Source: Paenibacillus sp. JDR-2 (GTDB lineage Bacteria > Bacillota > Bacilli > Paenibacillales > Paenibacillaceae). Taken from it: 64,000 bases of DNA. Of this stretch, positions 27,719-37,801 are shown in pieces (position 1 is the first letter of the stretch; every line of letters starts with the position of its first letter). Below the pieces are notes generated by a model that was not told where the DNA came from, made no database searches, and saw only the letters and a program-made list of their open reading frames with translations. The position numbers and the translations under genes are program-made. Location: assembly GCF_000023585.1 (NCBI RefSeq), contig NC_012914.1, forward strand, positions 4,967,501-5,031,500, written 5' to 3'.

Positions 27719-29527
27719 GGCGAGAATATCCATCACGCCGCGAAAAAGCTCCGTTGCCTGGTTCCTGCTGTCAGGCGGACGATTCTCCGCCAGCACCGCA
27801 ACCGCATAACGGGGCTTCTGGGCCGGACCGTATCCCGTGAACCATTGGTTCACGCGAGGCGCTCCGGCCCTTGTTATTTCGGCGGTGCCGGATTTGCCGG
27901 CTACCGCCCACAGCCCTTGGCGGATCGACCGGCCTGTTCCATGGTCGACAACCGCCTCCATGCCGCGAAGCAGCTTACGCGCGGTGGCCGGACGAATCCG
28001 GCCATCCGCCGCAGGAGCGCTCTTCGCGGGCATGGTCACCATCCGCTGGCCGTTGGCATAGCGGATTTCCCGTACGAGGCGCGGCTCCATCACGCGCCCG
28101 TGGCCCAGCAGCGTGACGACCAGATTCGCCGCCTGAAGCGGCGTCATCAATACATCACGCTGCCCAATGGCGGATTGCGCCATTACGCCGCCATCCGTCT
28201 TTACGCCGGCCACAGCCGGGAATAACCGCCCGGCTTCCTCTTCGCCAAGCAGCCGTAGCGGATGGCGGAACGGTCCAAAGGCCCGTTCCGAATGCCAGCC
28301 GGCCTGCTTCCCGATCCCTAATGCAGCTGCCGTTCGCTGCAGCTGCTGCGCGCTTAACCGCTCCGCAATGGTCGCAAATACGATGTTGCATGATTGGGCG
28401 AGTCCCTCCTGCAGCGAAAGCGTGCCATGCCCGCCCTCTTTCCAGCAGGACAAGCCGTATTTGCCGTATTCCCCGTTGCAAGTAAAACGCTCCTTTTCGT
28501 TCGTCACTCCCGCTTCCAGAGCAGCGGCTTCGGTAACCAGCTTAAAGATTGAGCCGGGCACGGCCGCCTGAATCGCATGATTGGCCCACTCCTTCTCGTT
28601 ATCCAGCTGCAGCGGCTCCATCTGCGGCCTGGAGATCATCGCCACAATATCTCCGTTCTTCGCATCCAGAACAACAACCGCCCCTTCCCTTAGCGGTTTG
28701 GCATCGATATAAGCTTCAAGCCTGTTCTGCAGTTCAAGATCAAGCGTGGTCTGAACCTGAAGCGGATAATACGGATTCCCCGGCCCCGTAACGCGGTAAT
28801 TCAAACCTAGCAACGGCCCCTTGTTGCCGTCTGTAAAATAAGAGACGGAGGTAGCGCCGGCACCATGCAGGAGATCATCCAGAGACTTTTCAAGACCCGA
28901 ACCGCCTATCAACTCATTAATTTTCCGTTTGCCTGATTCAAGCTCCTTCGCATACGCCAGCTCTAAATGCTCCGGATGCTGGCTGATATATCCGAGCGCC
29001 TGCTTAGCGGCAAATGCGGTTAAATACCGGTTCCGGTATGGCAAAGCCCGTACACCGTTCAAATGAAGCAAAGCCAGCTTCTGCAGCTGCTTGTCCGATA
29101 AACGGTAAGGAAGCTTCTCTTTCCCGCTATGCCAGAAGGACGGCTCCCGCAGCTCCTGCCACCAGCTTACGAGCTGTCTTTCGGTTACATTCAGCATCGC
29201 GGCAAGCTGCTGCACATTCTGATGCCACTTTTTCTCCGCTTCAGAATCCCCGAACTTCATATTCACGGGAAATAAGGCAAGCGTATAATACGTCTCCCCC
29301 GTAATTGGCCTGTTATACCGGTCTACGAAATCTCCCCGGCCGGAATCCAGCACAAGATTACGTTCGCGCTGCATAACCGACATCCGCTTCCAGCTGGTCC
29401 GGCTCATCGCAGCGGCTGCGTTCTTATGCCCGTAGCCGGGCGTCAGCTGTAACCAGGCAAGCCTCGCAATAAACCCGGACAAAATAAAGACAAATAATAA
29501 CCCGATTACAGCAATACGTCTTTTCAT
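27704..29527 (-). CDS. Class B penicillin-binding protein (transpeptidase), PbpI-like
   Basis: A 607-residue membrane-anchored DD-transpeptidase of peptidoglycan synthesis. An N-terminal transmembrane segment (IAVIGLLFVFILSGFIARLAW) precedes a dimerisation/pedestal domain. The transpeptidase domain (about 290-600) has the SxxK motif in VPGSIFKLV, the SxN motif in AQSCNIVFA and KSGT in AVAGKSGTAEI. There is no glycosyltransferase domain. The neighbourhood (mltG, alaS region) resembles that of Bacillus PbpI/YrrR, so a role in septal or sporulation wall synthesis is plausible but inferred. Confidence 0.92.
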   Translation of the reverse strand: MKRRIAVIGLLFVFILSGFIARLAWLQLTPGYGHKNAAAAMSRTSWKRMSVMQRERNLVLDSGRGDFVDRYNRPITGETYYTLALFPVNMKFGDSEAEKKWHQNVQQLAAMLNVTERQLVSWWQELREPSFWHSGKEKLPYRLSDKQLQKLALLHLNGVRALPYRNRYLTAFAAKQALGYISQHPEHLELAYAKELESGKRKINELIGGSGLEKSLDDLLHGAGATSVSYFTDGNKGPLLGLNYRVTGPGNPYYPLQVQTTLDLELQNRLEAYIDAKPLREGAVVVLDAKNGDIVAMISRPQMEPLQLDNEKEWANHAIQAAVPGSIFKLVTEAAALEAGVTNEKERFTCNGEYGKYGLSCWKEGGHGTLSLQEGLAQSCNIVFATIAERLSAQQLQRTAAALGIGKQAGWHSERAFGPFRHPLRLLGEEEAGRLFPAVAGVKTDGGVMAQSAIGQRDVLMTPLQAANLVVTLLGHGRVMEPRLVREIRYANGQRMVTMPAKSAPAADGRIRPATARKLLRGMEAVVDHGTGRSIRQGLWAVAGKSGTAEITRAGAPRVNQWFTGYGPAQKPRYAVAVLAENRPPDSRNQATELFRGVMDILALYSR

Positions 29528-29572
29528 GTAAGGCGCCTCCAGTCATTAGACATTATCACCTTACCGAAGCAC

Positions 29573-29612
29573 AAAAAAACCGTCCAAAAGGATCTTTCAT
29601 CCAATTGGACGG
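29573..29612 (-). terminator. Terminator of the chemoreceptor gene
   Basis: On the minus strand CCGTCCAA and TTGGACGG form an 8-bp stem with GGAT/ATCC in the loop, followed by seven T. Confidence 0.88.
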
Positions 29613-29619
29613 CTTACGA

Positions 29620-31776
29620 TTAATCGATTTTGAAACGGGACAACGATTCTTTAAGTCCGCGGGATACGGCATCCAGCTTCTCGGACAGGTTAACCAGCCC
29701 GTTGCTGATGCTAAGCTGCTCGGTGCTAAGCGACGCTACTTCTTCCGAAGTAGCTGATGACTGCTGCGCAACGGCGCTTACATTCCCCATCGCTTCCGTT
29801 AACACTGCTTGCGATTGATCCAGCATGGTGATCGAATTCGTTACCGAATCCAGCTTCTGTACGAATTGCCCCATCTGGTTCTGTACGGTGAGGAAGAGCT
29901 GATTCGCTTCTTTAACCGAACCAATCTGTTCTTGGAACAGCGGATACGCATCCGACAATACCGTAACCGTCTCTTCGATCTGCGTCATGATCGTCTCCGT
30001 AATCTGGCCTACGACATCAATGGATTGACGGGATTGATCCGCCAGCTTGCGGATCTCGTCGGCTACGACCATAAAACCTTTGCCTGCCGCTCCGGCACGT
30101 GCCGCTTCAATAGTTGCGTTCAGCGACAGGATGTTCGTTTGCTTGGTCAGATTGTTGAGTACGTCTAGAATCTTAACGATGGACCCAGTGCTAAGCTTAA
30201 GACTATCTACCTTTTCTACCATGGAACGGGTCATTTCTTCCGTCATGCCCGTCTTCTGAATAAGAAGACCCATATACGCTGTACCTTGCTGGCTGGCCTT
30301 CTCCACTTCGCCGGCAGATTCAACCATATGGCCGGTTGCATCCATAACCGACTTCATTTGATGATTGATATTACCTGTCAGATCGCTGCCTCTTTCCGCC
30401 TCAACAGCGAGGCTGGATGCGCCGCTTGCGATCTCTTCCGTTGCAACGGAAATCTCTCTTGCCGAGATGGCCGTCTTCTTCGACACATCGGTCAGCTCGC
30501 CGGCTGTAGACAATACTTCATCAGCGGACTGTGTGGTTTGTTTGGCAAGCGCCGTAATCTGAATCATCATTTTGTTAAAGCTCTCGCCAAGCTGACCGAT
30601 CTCATCCTTGCGCTTCGTTATATTCGATCGAACCGTCAAATTGCCGCGTTCGCCTTCGTTCATCAGATTGCGCATCGCCATTAGCGGCATTGCGATGGTG
30701 CGGATAACCAGCATGCCGATAGCAATTGCGATAAACATCGCAACCAAGGCTATCAGCCAAGTCATCTTGTTGATAACGCCGGCATCTTTCACAAGCTCGT
30801 TAACCGGTATTGTGCCTACCAGTCTCCAGCCTGCCGTATCCAGCGTCTTGAATACGGACAGAACCTCTTCCCCTTCAGTGGACTTCTCTTTAAGCGAGCC
30901 TTCCTCATCAATATTCAGCTTTACTACATTGCCTTTGCCGATAAGGCTGTTATCCGGGGCTGAAATGTACTTATTGTCGCTGTCTACCAAATAAATTTTG
31001 CTGCCTTCGCCAAGCGAAATATCTTCGTATTTCTCTTGGATATCCTCGAGGTTGAGCTCAATCAACAGGATATAAGAAGCCGCATTGGTTGTTGTATTGT
31101 TCATTTGTCTGCTGAGACCTATTGACGGCAGCTTGTCCTTTGTGCCGAAACCGGTCGGCTGCGTTTCAATCCAGTTAACGCCGCCTTTTGAAGTTTTGGT
31201 TTTCTCGAACCAGTCCGATTTCATCAGATCGGGTGCTACGGCAACAGAGGCCGTCCCGTATGTGATGGTCGGAAGTTTATCGTCCAGCGGCAGCAAATAG
31301 GCACCGATAACGGCTTTGTTGCTCATCACCGCATTTTGCAGGCGTTCTCCCAAATCCTTCTGTGCTTCAAACAAATCGAAAGCTTCCGTACTGTCTTCCA
31401 GAGTAGAAACAAGCTTATGGAATTCTTTATCGATCATGATCTGCATGGACAGATCCTCATAAGTCTTCAGAATAATATCCAGGTTCGCCGAAGCTTGTAC
31501 AATCGTCTCGAAGCTTGCGCTTGATACTTTATCCTCAACGATGGTTTTCGTCTTCGAGTAGGCCATTTGACCCACAACCAATACGCACGCAATAATACTG
31601 ACGAATATAATCAGGAACAGCTTTGTACCTACCGACTTTAACGGGTTGGAGAAAATGGATGTGAAAGTCTGCGTTACTTGCTTCGTTGTTTGTGCGGTAA
31701 CCGCCTGCGCTTTTGATTGCGCTTTCATATTTTGCGGTTTCTCTTTAACTTTTTTAGGTTTGTCCGTTTTCTTCAT
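29620..31776 (-). CDS. Methyl-accepting chemotaxis protein
   Basis: A 718-residue chemoreceptor. The first ~50 residues are a lysine-rich cytoplasmic tail. A transmembrane helix ([20 protein letters not shown]), an extracellular double-Cache-like sensor (about 80-340), a second helix ([18 protein letters not shown]), a HAMP domain and the cytoplasmic signalling coil follow. The signalling tip contains [20 protein letters not shown] with the CheA/CheW-binding sequence. ATG 31776 follows GGCGGTG. Its ligand is unknown. A sigma-D-like promoter lies upstream, and a terminator ends the gene, so it is monocistronic. Confidence 0.93.
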   Translation of the reverse strand: MKKTDKPKKVKEKPQNMKAQSKAQAVTAQTTKQVTQTFTSIFSNPLKSVGTKLFLIIFVSIIACVLVVGQMAYSKTKTIVEDKVSSASFETIVQASANLDIILKTYEDLSMQIMIDKEFHKLVSTLEDSTEAFDLFEAQKDLGERLQNAVMSNKAVIGAYLLPLDDKLPTITYGTASVAVAPDLMKSDWFEKTKTSKGGVNWIETQPTGFGTKDKLPSIGLSRQMNNTTTNAASYILLIELNLEDIQEKYEDISLGEGSKIYLVDSDNKYISAPDNSLIGKGNVVKLNIDEEGSLKEKSTEGEEVLSVFKTLDTAGWRLVGTIPVNELVKDAGVINKMTWLIALVAMFIAIAIGMLVIRTIAMPLMAMRNLMNEGERGNLTVRSNITKRKDEIGQLGESFNKMMIQITALAKQTTQSADEVLSTAGELTDVSKKTAISAREISVATEEIASGASSLAVEAERGSDLTGNINHQMKSVMDATGHMVESAGEVEKASQQGTAYMGLLIQKTGMTEEMTRSMVEKVDSLKLSTGSIVKILDVLNNLTKQTNILSLNATIEAARAGAAGKGFMVVADEIRKLADQSRQSIDVVGQITETIMTQIEETVTVLSDAYPLFQEQIGSVKEANQLFLTVQNQMGQFVQKLDSVTNSITMLDQSQAVLTEAMGNVSAVAQQSSATSEEVASLSTEQLSISNGLVNLSEKLDAVSRGLKESLSRFKID

Positions 31777-31840
31777 GCAAGACACCGCCTCTTTATCGTT
31801 ATGTAGTTTGTCAACTGGATCGGTCTAGTTCTATTACCCT

Positions 31841-31869
31841 ATATTGGCATGTACAGTCCTATTATTTTA
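31841..31869 (-). promoter_or_regulatory. Possible sigma-D (motility) promoter
   Basis: On the minus strand GCCAATAT (31841-31848) matches 7 of 8 bases of the sigma-D -10 GCCGATAT. A TAAA lies 17 bases upstream, slightly longer than usual. The location before a chemoreceptor supports it. Confidence 0.45.
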
Positions 31870-31925
31870 TATCGGTCGGAAAATGTCAATTGATTAGTAG
31901 ATTCAAACAACTATTTTTTCCCAAT

Positions 31926-31957
31926 AAAAAACAAGGAAGGACATTTGTCCTTCCTTG
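31926..31957 (-). terminator. Terminator of mltG
   Basis: Perfect 11-bp stem CAAGGAAGGAC/GTCCTTCCTTG around ATTT, followed by six T on the minus strand. Confidence 0.92.
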
Positions 31958-31972
31958 TCGATATTATCCGCC

Positions 31973-33073
31973 CTATTTCGCAGCTGTTTTATTGCTTGTT
32001 TCGATATTTTTCAGATGCTCTTTATACGTTTTGGCAAACAGATGAGTCTGCGAGCCGTCTTTTTTGGTGACGTAATAGAAGTAATCATTTTTCTCCGGAT
32101 ATAAGGCCGCTTTAATCGAAGCAAGGCTTGGGCTTGCAATCGGTCCCGGCGGCAGTCCGTCAATCTTGTACGTGTTATAAGGACTATCGATCTGCAAATC
32201 CTTCTCGTATAAGCGTTCCTTTGGTTTATCCAGCAAATACTGAACGGTCGCATCGATCTGAAGAGGCATTCCTTTCGCCAGACGGTTATAGATGACGCCG
32301 GCCACAACCGGCCGCTCTTCATCCACAACAACCTCTCTCTCGATCAGCGAGGCAATCGTAAGCAGCTGATGGAGCGTCAGCTTGCGCTCGGCAAGAACAT
32401 CCGACCAGCCCTCGGGCAAAGTGTCCAGCTTCGTATCCAGCTCAGCCATCATCCGCTTGAGGATATCCTCTTCCGTACTCCCCTTCTTCAACTCGTAGGT
32501 TTCCGGGAACAAGTACCCTTCCAGCCTGTGGTGAAGCTTGTCGTCAGCCGGGATCGATTTAACGGCCTCCGCGCCTTCCCAGCCTGGGGCGGAATCCGCA
32601 AGCGTGAGGAATTTATGCTTATCAATGAGTTTTTCTTCCGACAGCTTATCTGCAATCTGAAGCAATGTAAAGCCTTCCGGAATCGTGAACCGGATCATGG
32701 ACTCGGCTACGGTATCCCCGCTGTTCAGCTTAGCGATAATCTCATCATTTTCCATGCCCGGACTTAGATCATAGACACCAGCTTGGAAATGCGAGCCTTC
32801 GTTCTTCGCCTTCAAGTAATATTTAAACAAAAAAGAGTTCTTGATAATGCCGTGCTCTTCCAGCGTATCGGATACCGTAAATGCCGAAGCGCCTTTTGCG
32901 ATTTCAATTCGGACAGGTTCGCCAGGAGCTGTCGGCTTTAACCCGTTCCAAACATACAAAAAGACACTCCCTGCTCCAATAATAAGGAGAGCGAGGAGCG
33001 ATAAAATAACCCACATGGCAATACGGCCTGCCGAGGGTCCTGATTTTGAATGCTGCTGTCTCGATTGCACCAA
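31973..33073 (-). CDS. mltG: Endolytic transglycosylase MltG
   Basis: Membrane-anchored lytic transglycosylase that cuts nascent glycan strands and sets their length. The 366-residue protein has one transmembrane segment (VILSLLALLIIGAGSVFLYVW) and a LysM-like subdomain, and then the YceG catalytic domain. The key motif LTIASLIEREVVVDEERPVV carries the catalytic Glu. Other signatures are LEGYLFPETYEL, VIYNRLAKGMPLQIDATVQY and the later SPYNTYKIDGLPPGPI. TTG 33073 lies 7 bases after AGGAGG and is the best start; the next codon, GTG, is an alternative. Confidence 0.95.
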   Translation of the reverse strand: MVQSRQQHSKSGPSAGRIAMWVILSLLALLIIGAGSVFLYVWNGLKPTAPGEPVRIEIAKGASAFTVSDTLEEHGIIKNSFLFKYYLKAKNEGSHFQAGVYDLSPGMENDEIIAKLNSGDTVAESMIRFTIPEGFTLLQIADKLSEEKLIDKHKFLTLADSAPGWEGAEAVKSIPADDKLHHRLEGYLFPETYELKKGSTEEDILKRMMAELDTKLDTLPEGWSDVLAERKLTLHQLLTIASLIEREVVVDEERPVVAGVIYNRLAKGMPLQIDATVQYLLDKPKERLYEKDLQIDSPYNTYKIDGLPPGPIASPSLASIKAALYPEKNDYFYYVTKKDGSQTHLFAKTYKEHLKNIETSNKTAAK

Positions 33074-33229
33074 CCGCGTTCCTCCTAAAATGAATTATCA
33101 CACTAATGGCCATATTTAGGCCATTGTGATGATTCATTGCATCGTAAGCATAAACTTTGATTTATCAAAAAGACTATATTTCATCAGTTTCATCCATTTT
33201 CCGACAATAATTTCCTTCAAAAGCCTGAG

Positions 33230-33257
33230 AAAAAGAGCGGTGGGAGCCGCTCTTTTT
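33230..33257 (-). terminator. Terminator after the DUF1292 gene pair
   Basis: AAAAAGAGCGG pairs with CCGCTCTTTTT around TGGGAG. It ends the alaS-ireB-ruvX-yrzB run before mltG. Confidence 0.9.
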
Positions 33258-33272
33258 AACTTGCGTATGCAA

Positions 33273-33569
33273 TTAAGGCATTTCATCGTTTGCGAACAGA
33301 AGATCATCATAAGCTTCCGCCGCAAGTTCCCACTCATCATCGTCCTCAATCGTTTCAAGCTGGGGTTCGCCGTTATCGGTCAGAATGACGCGGAACAGCT
33401 CAACCTCCTGCTCTTTCTTCATGTCAGGCGACTGCAGAGCGGCATAAACGTACGGGCCAAGCTGAAACTCCGCCTTGATCTCGAATTTGTCGAGACTCCC
33501 ATGTTCAGAGACCAGCTCGATTACATTCCCGAAGCCGCTCTTGCGGAACCGGAATAATGCGCTCGTCAT
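33273..33569 (-). CDS. DUF1292 domain protein (second copy; N-terminus doubtful)
   Basis: A small acidic protein of the DUF1292/YrzB family, function unknown, 98 residues as read here. The family core is visible: FGNVIELVSEHGSLDKFEIK, EFQLGPYVYAALQS and the C-terminal ETIEDDDEWELAAEAYDDLL. The ATG at 33569 has a poor ribosome site. Another ATG at 33575, in the neighbouring frame, has GGAGG 7 bases upstream and would give MADDERIIPVPQERL before running into the wrong frame. One extra base between 33525 and 33570 would explain this; see findings. Confidence 0.75.
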   Translation of the reverse strand: MTSALFRFRKSGFGNVIELVSEHGSLDKFEIKAEFQLGPYVYAALQSPDMKKEQEVELFRVILTDNGEPQLETIEDDDEWELAAEAYDDLLFANDEMP

Positions 33570-33575
33570 CCGCCA

Positions 33576-33869
33576 TTAATTTTCCTCCATCTCGCCGAGA
33601 AGCGTGTTGAAGGTTTCTTCAACCATGTTCCACTCTTCTTCGTCTTCGATCGTATACAGCTTAAGGTCGTCGCCTTCTTCTTCATAACGGAAAGCGTATA
33701 CTTCATCTTCCTCGTCATTTTCGCTTGCAAGCGGAACAACCATCATATATTTCGAATCAGAGCCATCCACTTCAAACTTCATGATGACTTCGAATTCTTC
33801 TTCGTTGCCGTCTTCATCCGGAATATAAATAATTTCCGGTTCTTCGAACTGCAGGTCATCCTTTGTCAT
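33576..33869 (-). CDS. yrzB: DUF1292 domain protein YrzB
   Basis: A 97-residue acidic protein of unknown function, conserved in Bacillales between ruvX and mltG. The beta-rich core EEFEVIMKFEVDGSDSKYMM and the acidic C-terminus YTIEDEEEWNMVEETFNTLL define the family. ATG 33869 is preferred; the longer frame starts at a GTG that is part of the GGTGAGGG ribosome site. It follows ruvX with only an 8-base gap and precedes a paralogue. Confidence 0.9.
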   Translation of the reverse strand: MTKDDLQFEEPEIIYIPDEDGNEEEFEVIMKFEVDGSDSKYMMVVPLASENDEEDEVYAFRYEEEGDDLKLYTIEDEEEWNMVEETFNTLLGEMEEN

Positions 33870-33877
33870 CGCAACCC

Positions 33878-34294
33878 TCACCTTTTCGTTTTAGAATCGA
33901 GATAATTTTGCAAAATAAGCGTTGCCGCCATTTTGTCTATTACTAGCTTTCGCTTCTTCCGGCTAACATCCGCCTCTAGCAAAGTCCGCTCGGCGGATAC
34001 CGTTGTCAGCCGTTCATCCCAAAGGTGAACAGGCAAGTTTAGTGTTTGCTGAAGCTGCTCTGCGAATGCCATACTTATCTCGCCGCGGGGGCCAATCGTA
34101 TTATTCATATTTTTCGGCAGTCCCACAACGATTTCCGTTACTTCATGCTCTTTCACCAGCTCGGCAATCCGATCCATTTCGCCGCCGTCCCTGCGCTTGT
34201 GAACGGTTTCCAGTCCCTGCGCGGTCCAGCCGAACGCGTCGCTGACCGCAACTCCGATGTTGCGGTCACCGTAATCCAAACCCATTGTCCTCAT
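33878..34294 (-). CDS. ruvX: Holliday-junction resolvase-like protein RuvX (YqgF/YrrK)
   Basis: A 138-residue RNase H-fold nuclease family member implicated in 16S rRNA processing and recombination. It begins [19 protein letters not shown], with the catalytic Asp in GLDYG. The family's [25 protein letters not shown] (second acidic residue) and the C-terminal [14 protein letters not shown] follow. It sits in the widespread alaS-ireB-ruvX-yrzB-mltG order. Confidence 0.95.
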   Translation of the reverse strand: MRTMGLDYGDRNIGVAVSDAFGWTAQGLETVHKRRDGGEMDRIAELVKEHEVTEIVVGLPKNMNNTIGPRGEISMAFAEQLQQTLNLPVHLWDERLTTVSAERTLLEADVSRKKRKLVIDKMAATLILQNYLDSKTKR

Positions 34295-34310
34295 ATCCGG
34301 CTCCCAATTC

Positions 34311-34568
34311 TCATTTCTTGTTGTTCAGATAAAACCGGACAAGCTCTTCAATGAGTTCATCACGTTCTTTCTTGCGAATTAAGCTTCTAGCGTTGTTATG
34401 CCGTGGAATGTAGGCGGGATCTCCGGACAGCAAATACCCAACAATCTGATTGATCGGATTATACTCTTTCTCCAGAAGCGCCTCATGCACCGTAAGCAAA
34501 ATGTCTTGTGAGGAAGATTCGCCTTCCGCCTTCACATTAAACTTCATCGTGTTGTCCATGGAATTCAT
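34311..34568 (-). CDS. IreB-family regulatory protein (YrzL/UPF0297)
   Basis: An 85-residue UPF0297 protein, related to Enterococcus IreB, a substrate of the Ser/Thr kinase IreK. Conserved segments are [20 protein letters not shown] (with the N-terminal Thr region that is phosphorylated in IreB), [20 protein letters not shown] and [19 protein letters not shown] 34568 has GAGGTG six bases upstream; the frame continues nine codons further without support. It lies between alaS and ruvX. Confidence 0.92.
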   Translation of the reverse strand: MNSMDNTMKFNVKAEGESSSQDILLTVHEALLEKEYNPINQIVGYLLSGDPAYIPRHNNARSLIRKKERDELIEELVRFYLNNKK

Positions 34569-34627
34569 CGCCAGCACCTCGCTTTCCAACCGCATTTATT
34601 AACTAGTTTATTACATTTACACTGCTA

Positions 34628-37261
34628 TCATATCACATTTGATTGGTTAAGAACCAGTTCTTCGGCAAGTTTCAAAGCTTCGTCCAGCTTCGAAGCGTCT
34701 TTGCCGCCGGCTTGTGCCATATCCGGACGTCCGCCGCCGCTGCCGCCGCAATGCGCAGCTGCTTCTTTGACGATCTTGCCGGCATGGAAGCCTTTCTTCA
34801 CCAGATCGGCCGATACGGCTGCAACGAGGCTCACTTTGTCCTCTTGCACGGCGCCAAGGATAATAACCGCCGAAGGCAGCTTCGCTTTCAATTCGTCTGC
34901 GATGCCGCGGAGAGCATCCATTGTAGGGGCGCTGACCTTCGCGCTCAATACGGTTACGTCGCCAACGGTTTTCGCGTTTTGCTCAAGAGAGCCTGCTTCG
35001 ATACGGCTCAGCTTCGCCTGCAGCGATTCATTCTCGCGGCCCAGCTCTTTTACTTGCGCGAACAAAGCTTCAATCCGTTTTGGAACATCGTTGTTATTTG
35101 CTTTAAGAAGCGCCGAAGCCTGCTTCAAAAGGTCAAGCTGACCTTCCATATAGCTGTAGGCATGGCGGCCGGTTACTGCTTCAATACGGCGTACGCCGGA
35201 ACCGATGCCGCTCTCGCTTACAAGCTTGAACATACCGATCTGGGACGTATTCGCTACATGGCAGCCGCCACAAAGCTCAATGCTGTAATTGCCGACTTGT
35301 ACGACGCGCACGATGTCGCCATACTTCTCGCCGAACAAGGCCATAGCGCCCATTGCTTTTGCTTCTGCAATTTGCTTGCTCTCGATAACAACAGGAGTTC
35401 CAATCCAGATTTGCTCGTTGACCTTGCGTTCGATTTCCGTCAGCTCTTCGGGCGTAATGCTGCCGAAATGGGAGAAGTCGAAACGCAGTCGGTCTGCTTG
35501 TACAAGCGAGCCTGCCTGATTAACATGATCGCCGAGCACTTCTTTTAGTGCTTTGTGCAGCAAATGAGTTGCCGTGTGGTTCTTGATGACATCCTCGCGT
35601 ACCGAACGGATAACGACGGCTTCCACAGTCTCTCCTGTACGAACGGTACCGGAAGCGACCACGGCATGATGCACGCTTTGGCCATGCGGCGCTTTTGTCA
35701 CGTCTTCAACCTGCAGCGTAAATCCGTTGCCTACGATTGTACCTTTATCGCCGATTTGACCGCCGCTTTCCGCATAGAAAGGAGTGCGGTCGAGCAGCAC
35801 AAGAACGCGGCTGCCTTCGCCTACGAGATCTACCAGGGAATCTTCATGGACAATAGCTGTGATTTGGGCTTCCGTTACCAGTTCATTATAGCCAACAAAT
35901 TCACTTTTAACCGTAAAGTCGGCAAGCGGACCGCCTTGCACGTTCATGCCGCCTGTATCCTGACGGGCTGCACGCGCACGCTCGCGCTGCGCTTCCATTG
36001 CAGCGTCAAAACCTTCGCGGTCAACGGTCATGCCGTTCTCGGATGCAAAGTCCTCCGTCAGGTCAAACGGGAAGCCGTACGTATCGTACAGGCGGAATGC
36101 GTCCTCGCCGCCGATCTCCGTTGTACCCGCTTTGCGTGCTGTTGCTACCAAATCGGACAGCATTACTAGACCGTCGGACAAGGTTTCGTGGAAACGCTCC
36201 TCCTCCGTACGGATAACACGCTCGATAAACTCGCGTTTGTCGACAACCTCCGGATAGTAGACGCCCATAACCTCGCCAACAACGGAAGTCAGTTCATACA
36301 GGAACGGACGGTCGATGCCGATTGTTTTTCCGTAACGAACGGCACGGCGGAGCAAACGGCGGATAATGTAGCCGCGGCCTTCATTGGAAGGCATAACGCC
36401 GTCGCCTACCGCAAAGGCAACCGTACGGATATGGTCGGCGATTACTTTCAGCGCAACGTCATGCTCATCATTCACATGGTATTTCACGCTTGCGATTTCG
36501 CAAGTACGTTCAATGATTGGGATGAACAGATCCGTATCGAAGTTGGAATCCACATCCTGCAGGATGGAAGCGAAACGCTCGAGACCTGCGCCCGTATCGA
36601 TGTTTTTGTTCGGAAGCGGCGTGTAGCTGCCGTCTTTATTATGGTTGAACTGGGAGAATACAAGGTTCCATACTTCGAGGAAACGTTCATTCTCGCCGCC
36701 AGGCCAGCATTCCGGATCGTTCAGATCGCCGTACTTCTCGCCGCGGTCATAGAAAATTTCGGTACAAGGTCCGCAAGGGCCCTCGCCGATATCCCAGAAA
36801 TTTTCATCCAGCTTGTAGATGCGCTCAGCCGGAAGGCCGATCTTCTCGTTCCAGTACTTGTATGCTTCTTCGTCTTCCGGATATACCGTAACGGAGAGGC
36901 GATCGGGATCGAAGCCGATCCATTCTTTGCTCGTCAGGAACTCCCAAGCCCAAGTAATGACTTCTTCTTTGAAGTAGTCGCCGATGGAGAAGTTGCCCAG
37001 CATCTCGAAGAACGTATGGTGGCGGCGGGTTTTGCCGACATTCTCGATATCGTTCGTACGAATGCATTTTTGCGAGTTCGTAATGCGCGGATTGTCAGGG
37101 ATGACGCGTCCGTCGAAATAAGGCTTGAGCGGAGCCATGCCCGCATTGATCCAGAGCAACGACGGATCGTTGTGAGGGACTAGCGATGCGCTTGGCTCGA
37201 TATGATGTCTTTTGCTTTCGAAGAAGGAAAGCCATTTGGAACGAATTTCACTTGCTTTCAT
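34628..37261 (-). CDS. alaS: Alanine--tRNA ligase AlaS
   Basis: An 877-residue class II aminoacyl-tRNA synthetase. The catalytic domain begins [17 protein letters not shown] and contains [20 protein letters not shown] and [18 protein letters not shown]. The editing domain has [16 protein letters not shown] and [13 protein letters not shown] (zinc/editing site). A C-terminal DHHA1 domain ([14 protein letters not shown]) follows. Expression is controlled by an alanine T-box leader. The leader also contains structured element copy 2 between the T-box terminator and the start codon. Confidence 0.98.
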   Translation of the reverse strand: MKASEIRSKWLSFFESKRHHIEPSASLVPHNDPSLLWINAGMAPLKPYFDGRVIPDNPRITNSQKCIRTNDIENVGKTRRHHTFFEMLGNFSIGDYFKEEVITWAWEFLTSKEWIGFDPDRLSVTVYPEDEEAYKYWNEKIGLPAERIYKLDENFWDIGEGPCGPCTEIFYDRGEKYGDLNDPECWPGGENERFLEVWNLVFSQFNHNKDGSYTPLPNKNIDTGAGLERFASILQDVDSNFDTDLFIPIIERTCEIASVKYHVNDEHDVALKVIADHIRTVAFAVGDGVMPSNEGRGYIIRRLLRRAVRYGKTIGIDRPFLYELTSVVGEVMGVYYPEVVDKREFIERVIRTEEERFHETLSDGLVMLSDLVATARKAGTTEIGGEDAFRLYDTYGFPFDLTEDFASENGMTVDREGFDAAMEAQRERARAARQDTGGMNVQGGPLADFTVKSEFVGYNELVTEAQITAIVHEDSLVDLVGEGSRVLVLLDRTPFYAESGGQIGDKGTIVGNGFTLQVEDVTKAPHGQSVHHAVVASGTVRTGETVEAVVIRSVREDVIKNHTATHLLHKALKEVLGDHVNQAGSLVQADRLRFDFSHFGSITPEELTEIERKVNEQIWIGTPVVIESKQIAEAKAMGAMALFGEKYGDIVRVVQVGNYSIELCGGCHVANTSQIGMFKLVSESGIGSGVRRIEAVTGRHAYSYMEGQLDLLKQASALLKANNNDVPKRIEALFAQVKELGRENESLQAKLSRIEAGSLEQNAKTVGDVTVLSAKVSAPTMDALRGIADELKAKLPSAVIILGAVQEDKVSLVAAVSADLVKKGFHAGKIVKEAAAHCGGSGGGRPDMAQAGGKDASKLDEALKLAEELVLNQSNVI

Positions 37262-37313
37262 TGTTAATAACCTCCGTTAAAATTTGAGTTGAGATCAGCA
37301 TGACGGGCACTAC

Positions 37314-37428
37314 GAGAAAGGTTGAGCCTTTGGCCGCTGTTGTTTTTGAATTTCTTGAACGATATGTACAAGGTTGAAATTCAAAAACAAAGGCGGACGC
37401 TACCGCTCCAAAAGCTTCAACTTTTCTC
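37314..37428. repeat. Structured hairpin element, copy 2 (within the alaS leader)
   Basis: Same architecture as copies 1 and 3. The outer stem is imperfect (37314-37333 with 37408-37428). The inner stem is a perfect 13 bp (GTTTTTGAATTTC at 37342-37354; complement at 37376-37388) around a 21-base loop that starts TTGAA and ends AGGTT. The left internal loop has CGCTGTTG and the right has AAAGGCGGACGCTACCGCT (37389-37407). In the plus-strand orientation used here it is antisense to the alaS transcript. Confidence 0.75.
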
Positions 37429-37485
37429 TCCGTGCTCCAACGCCGCTCACTTCTTCAAACCTTTAATAGTCTGTTTTGAAACATA

Positions 37486-37765
37486 AAAAAGTCCCTGTCA
37501 TTAGACAGGGACGAATTTAATATCGCGGTACCACCCTGGTTATTGCCGAATGCAATATACACCGCACTCAAAAGCAATCTCCTCGTATGGACGATAACGG
37601 GTCCTCCCGGTGAAGTTCGTTCACACTCCGAAAGTAGCTTTCGGCCATTCTTCGTCCGAAGAGCTCTTACAGCCAACGCCCAAAGGCGAAGAAGCTCTCT
37701 CTCTGATTGACGGGCTATGGCGTACTTCCTTCCATCAACGCTTTGCATGTGTTAGTTGCTGCAAC
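37486..37765 (-). promoter_or_regulatory. T-box leader, alanine type, upstream of alaS
   Basis: On the minus strand the T-box sequence AGGGTGGTACCGCG is at 37524-37537. It is followed by a perfect 9-bp terminator stem GTCCCTGTC/GACAGGGAC and six T (37485-37512). Stem I can be traced: GGAAG pairs with CTTTC around an internal loop with AGTA on one side and GAA-A-GCT on the other. This makes GCT (37636-37638), an alanine codon, the likely specifier. TGGT in the T-box matches the A discriminator base of tRNA-Ala. Uncharged tRNA-Ala would promote read-through into alaS. Confidence 0.93.
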
Positions 37766-37772
37766 TGTCTAA

Positions 37773-37801
37773 AGTATATCGGCCAATGTGACGTCTGTCA
37801 A
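37773..37801 (-). promoter_or_regulatory. Sigma-A promoter of alaS
   Basis: On the minus strand TTGACA (37796-37801), a 17-base spacer and TATACT (37773-37778). It overlaps the stop codon of the preceding AI-2E-family gene and starts the T-box leader. Confidence 0.85.
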
